This document shows positions 62,379 to 62,513 of a DNA stretch of 62,513 nucleotides, piece by piece. Source of the stretch: an uncultured Acetobacteraceae bacterium (lineage in GTDB: Bacteria; Pseudomonadota; Alphaproteobacteria; Acetobacterales; Acetobacteraceae); contig CAIVPZ010000048.1 of assembly GCA_903907955.1 (NCBI GenBank), forward strand, positions 1-62,513, in the 5' to 3' direction. A program made the position numbers and the translations under genes. Each line of letters opens with the position of its first letter. Positions within the stretch are counted from its first letter, which is position 1. The notes beneath the pieces were generated by a model. The model was not told the origin of the DNA. It did no database searches and worked only from the letters and a program-made list of their open reading frames with translations.

Positions 62379-62513
62379 CCGGGGCAAAACCCCGGGTAAG
62401 CAGGTGCAGCATGCGTCCGCCTGCGGAACGGCCGCCGCAGAAATCCGCCATTTTTTGGCCGTCGAACCCGGATTGACCCGCTTCCGTTCTGTGTTCGCCC
62501 GGGGTTTTGCCCC
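62379..62513. repeat. 16-bp inverted repeat at the window edge
   Basis: GGGGCAAAACCCCGGG (62381-62396) and its exact reverse complement CCCGGGGTTTTGCCCC (62498-62513) flank about 100 bases with no gene. The first arm is itself an imperfect hairpin. The right arm ends exactly at the last base of the window, so the repeat may continue. Confidence 0.6.

Overview
This is a GC-rich window from a Gram-negative bacterium, most likely an alphaproteobacterium of the Acetobacteraceae/Rhodospirillales type. That assignment is inferred from the gene families (ubiquinone genes, a CDF-TonB-PduO run, DUF2312 and DUF3768 proteins, tetratricopeptide-glycosyltransferase fusions), the lipoprotein box and the codon usage. 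No rRNA, tRNA or CRISPR array was found.

Left part (about 0.1-33.4 kb, chromosome-like). After small genes and a Gly/His-rich lipoprotein comes a six-gene minus-strand cluster (12732 down to 1888): a type I secretion ABC transporter, its HlyD-type adaptor, a Sel1-repeat protein, a GT2-GT4 double glycosyltransferase, a protein with ChW-like repeats, and a GT4 glycosyltransferase. It looks like a cluster for exporting and glycosylating a surface or secreted product. A GNAT acetyltransferase precedes the overlapping ubiT-ubiU-ubiV operon (oxygen-independent ubiquinone hydroxylation), which has an FNR/FixK-like box upstream. Divergent from it run a CDF metal exporter, a TonB-type protein and a PduO-type cobalamin adenosyltransferase. 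Next come an SDR oxidoreductase, a beta-phosphoglucomutase-like hydrolase and a GH65 disaccharide phosphorylase; then the cbpA-cbpM chaperone pair, an XRE-cupin regulator, a GYD protein, parE, an HU protein, the murQ-nagA pair for cell-wall amino-sugar recycling, and an aldehyde dehydrogenase.

Accessory island (about 34.6-59.5 kb). It opens with a MNT/HEPN toxin-antitoxin pair, a UPF0149/pRiA4b-ORF3 fusion, a GapR-like DUF2312 protein, a minimal tyrosine recombinase, DUF3768, and a tandem-duplicated gene of unknown function whose two copies share a leader hairpin. IS21-like terminal repeats without a transposase separate these from a BREX phage-defence operon on the minus strand: brxE, brxA, brxB, brxC, pglX, a DUF262/DUF1524 (GmrSD/BrxU-like) nuclease gene, pglZ and brxL. 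The order is type 1 with two additions, BrxE (known from type 6) and the nuclease. pglX is split into two overlapping frames and pglZ is frameshifted, each explainable by one base in a short homopolymer, so as read the system is either off or degenerate. Upstream lie an unrecognised gene with two near-identical palindromic operator candidates and a divergent, AT-richer DUF2971 gene.

Right end (60.3-62.5 kb) returns to GC-rich sequence: an unrecognised 448-residue protein, a flavin reductase-like protein, and an exact 16-bp inverted repeat reaching the window edge.
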